Below, one piece after another: positions 30,346 through 30,536 of a DNA stretch of 30,536 bases (position 1 is its first letter; the number at the start of each line of letters is the position of its first letter). The position numbers and the translations under genes were made by a program. The notes below the pieces were generated by a model. The model was not told the DNA's origin. It made no database searches and worked only from the letters and a program-made list of their open reading frames with translations. The stretch is from JBDKGD01 sp964645125. Lineage in GTDB: Bacteria > Patescibacteriota > Minisyncoccia > UBA6257 > 2-01-FULL-56-20. The stretch is from assembly GCA_964645125.1 (NCBI GenBank), contig CAZXZC010000005.1, positions 1 through 30,536 on the forward strand, written 5' to 3'.

Positions 30346-30536
30346 TCAAGAATTCAAGGGGCCAACAACTGGCCGCGACTCAAGAAGCTCGAGAATACCA
30401 TCAAGCGACCTACCAACCTCCATGGCAACAGGACAATTTGCTTGAGTAGCTCGAACAACAAAAAGAGCAATCACCAAGACTTCAAAATATTTCTGGTTGC
30501 GATGAATACAGGCCGACTCTGTAAGAACACAATCCG
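30346..30536 (-). CDS. C-terminal part of an unidentified protein (partial)
   Basis: 63 codons remain open from the right edge to a TGA at 30346-30348. The peptide includes ACIHRNQKYFEVLVIALFVV and later PVAMEVGRSLDGILELLESR, with a hydrophobic strand or short TM segment in the first half and an amphipathic helix at the end. Too short for a family. The terminator that follows supports a real gene. The other two frames on this strand close soon after the edge. Confidence 0.5.
   Translation of the reverse strand, partial: DCVLTESACIHRNQKYFEVLVIALFVVRATQANCPVAMEVGRSLDGILELLESRPVVGPLNS

Overview
The window looks like a piece of a Candidate Phyla Radiation (Patescibacteria, Parcubacteria-like) genome. 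This rests on indirect signs: pared-down housekeeping enzymes (an aspartyl-tRNA synthetase without the bacterial GAD insertion, a release factor 1 without its N-terminal domain), many orphan small proteins, short intergenic gaps, and conserved genes whose start codons sit 6-12 bases after a -10 box. UGA is used as a normal stop in several genes, so this is not the UGA-glycine code. A run of 100 N at 7479-7578 is an assembly gap inside a gene.

Layout. 1-7354 is an accessory block rich in phosphate and nucleotide enzymes: a partial nitroreductase, a glycosyltransferase fused to a Nudix domain, a histidine phosphatase, a Nudix/GT4/CYTH operon, a divergent NDK-like protein, a small methyltransferase, a GRDP-like protein with a cysteine-rich tail, and a second CYTH protein. 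7356-11721 (minus) is an operon of a MIO-type aromatic amino-acid ammonia-lyase, a PaaK-like adenylate-forming ligase, a ThiF/E1-like enzyme and then the CYTH protein. It is preceded by a promoter, a 46-codon Phe-rich reading frame starting at the predicted transcript end, and a perfect hairpin overlapping the end of that frame. This looks like a translation-controlled attenuator and is the most interesting item here.

11779-12645 holds two stand-alone response-regulator receivers. 12765-13496 is the truncated RF1. 13488-19691 is bounded by two 146-147 bp inverted copies of a repeat and contains small orphan genes, ndk, aspS, an mgtC-family gene and the RNase P RNA. 19694-21711 carries an FtsQ-like and a CAP-domain protein. 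21890-26958 is a surface and exopolysaccharide region: a two-TM protein, a PgaC-like synthase, a glycoside-hydrolase-like protein and a secreted peptidoglycan-binding protein. 27099-30536 holds yvcK, an orphan membrane protein, serS and a partial gene.

Two features run through the window. Many intergenic gaps contain degenerate tandem repeats with 7-base phase (CTANNNN on one strand, TAGNNNN on the other), sometimes as facing arms of a hairpin and sometimes running into stop codons. Translation starts seem to fall into two classes: conserved genes with a -10 box just upstream and no Shine-Dalgarno, and small orphan genes with strong AAGGAG-type sites. All functional calls were made by reading motifs; no database search was possible.
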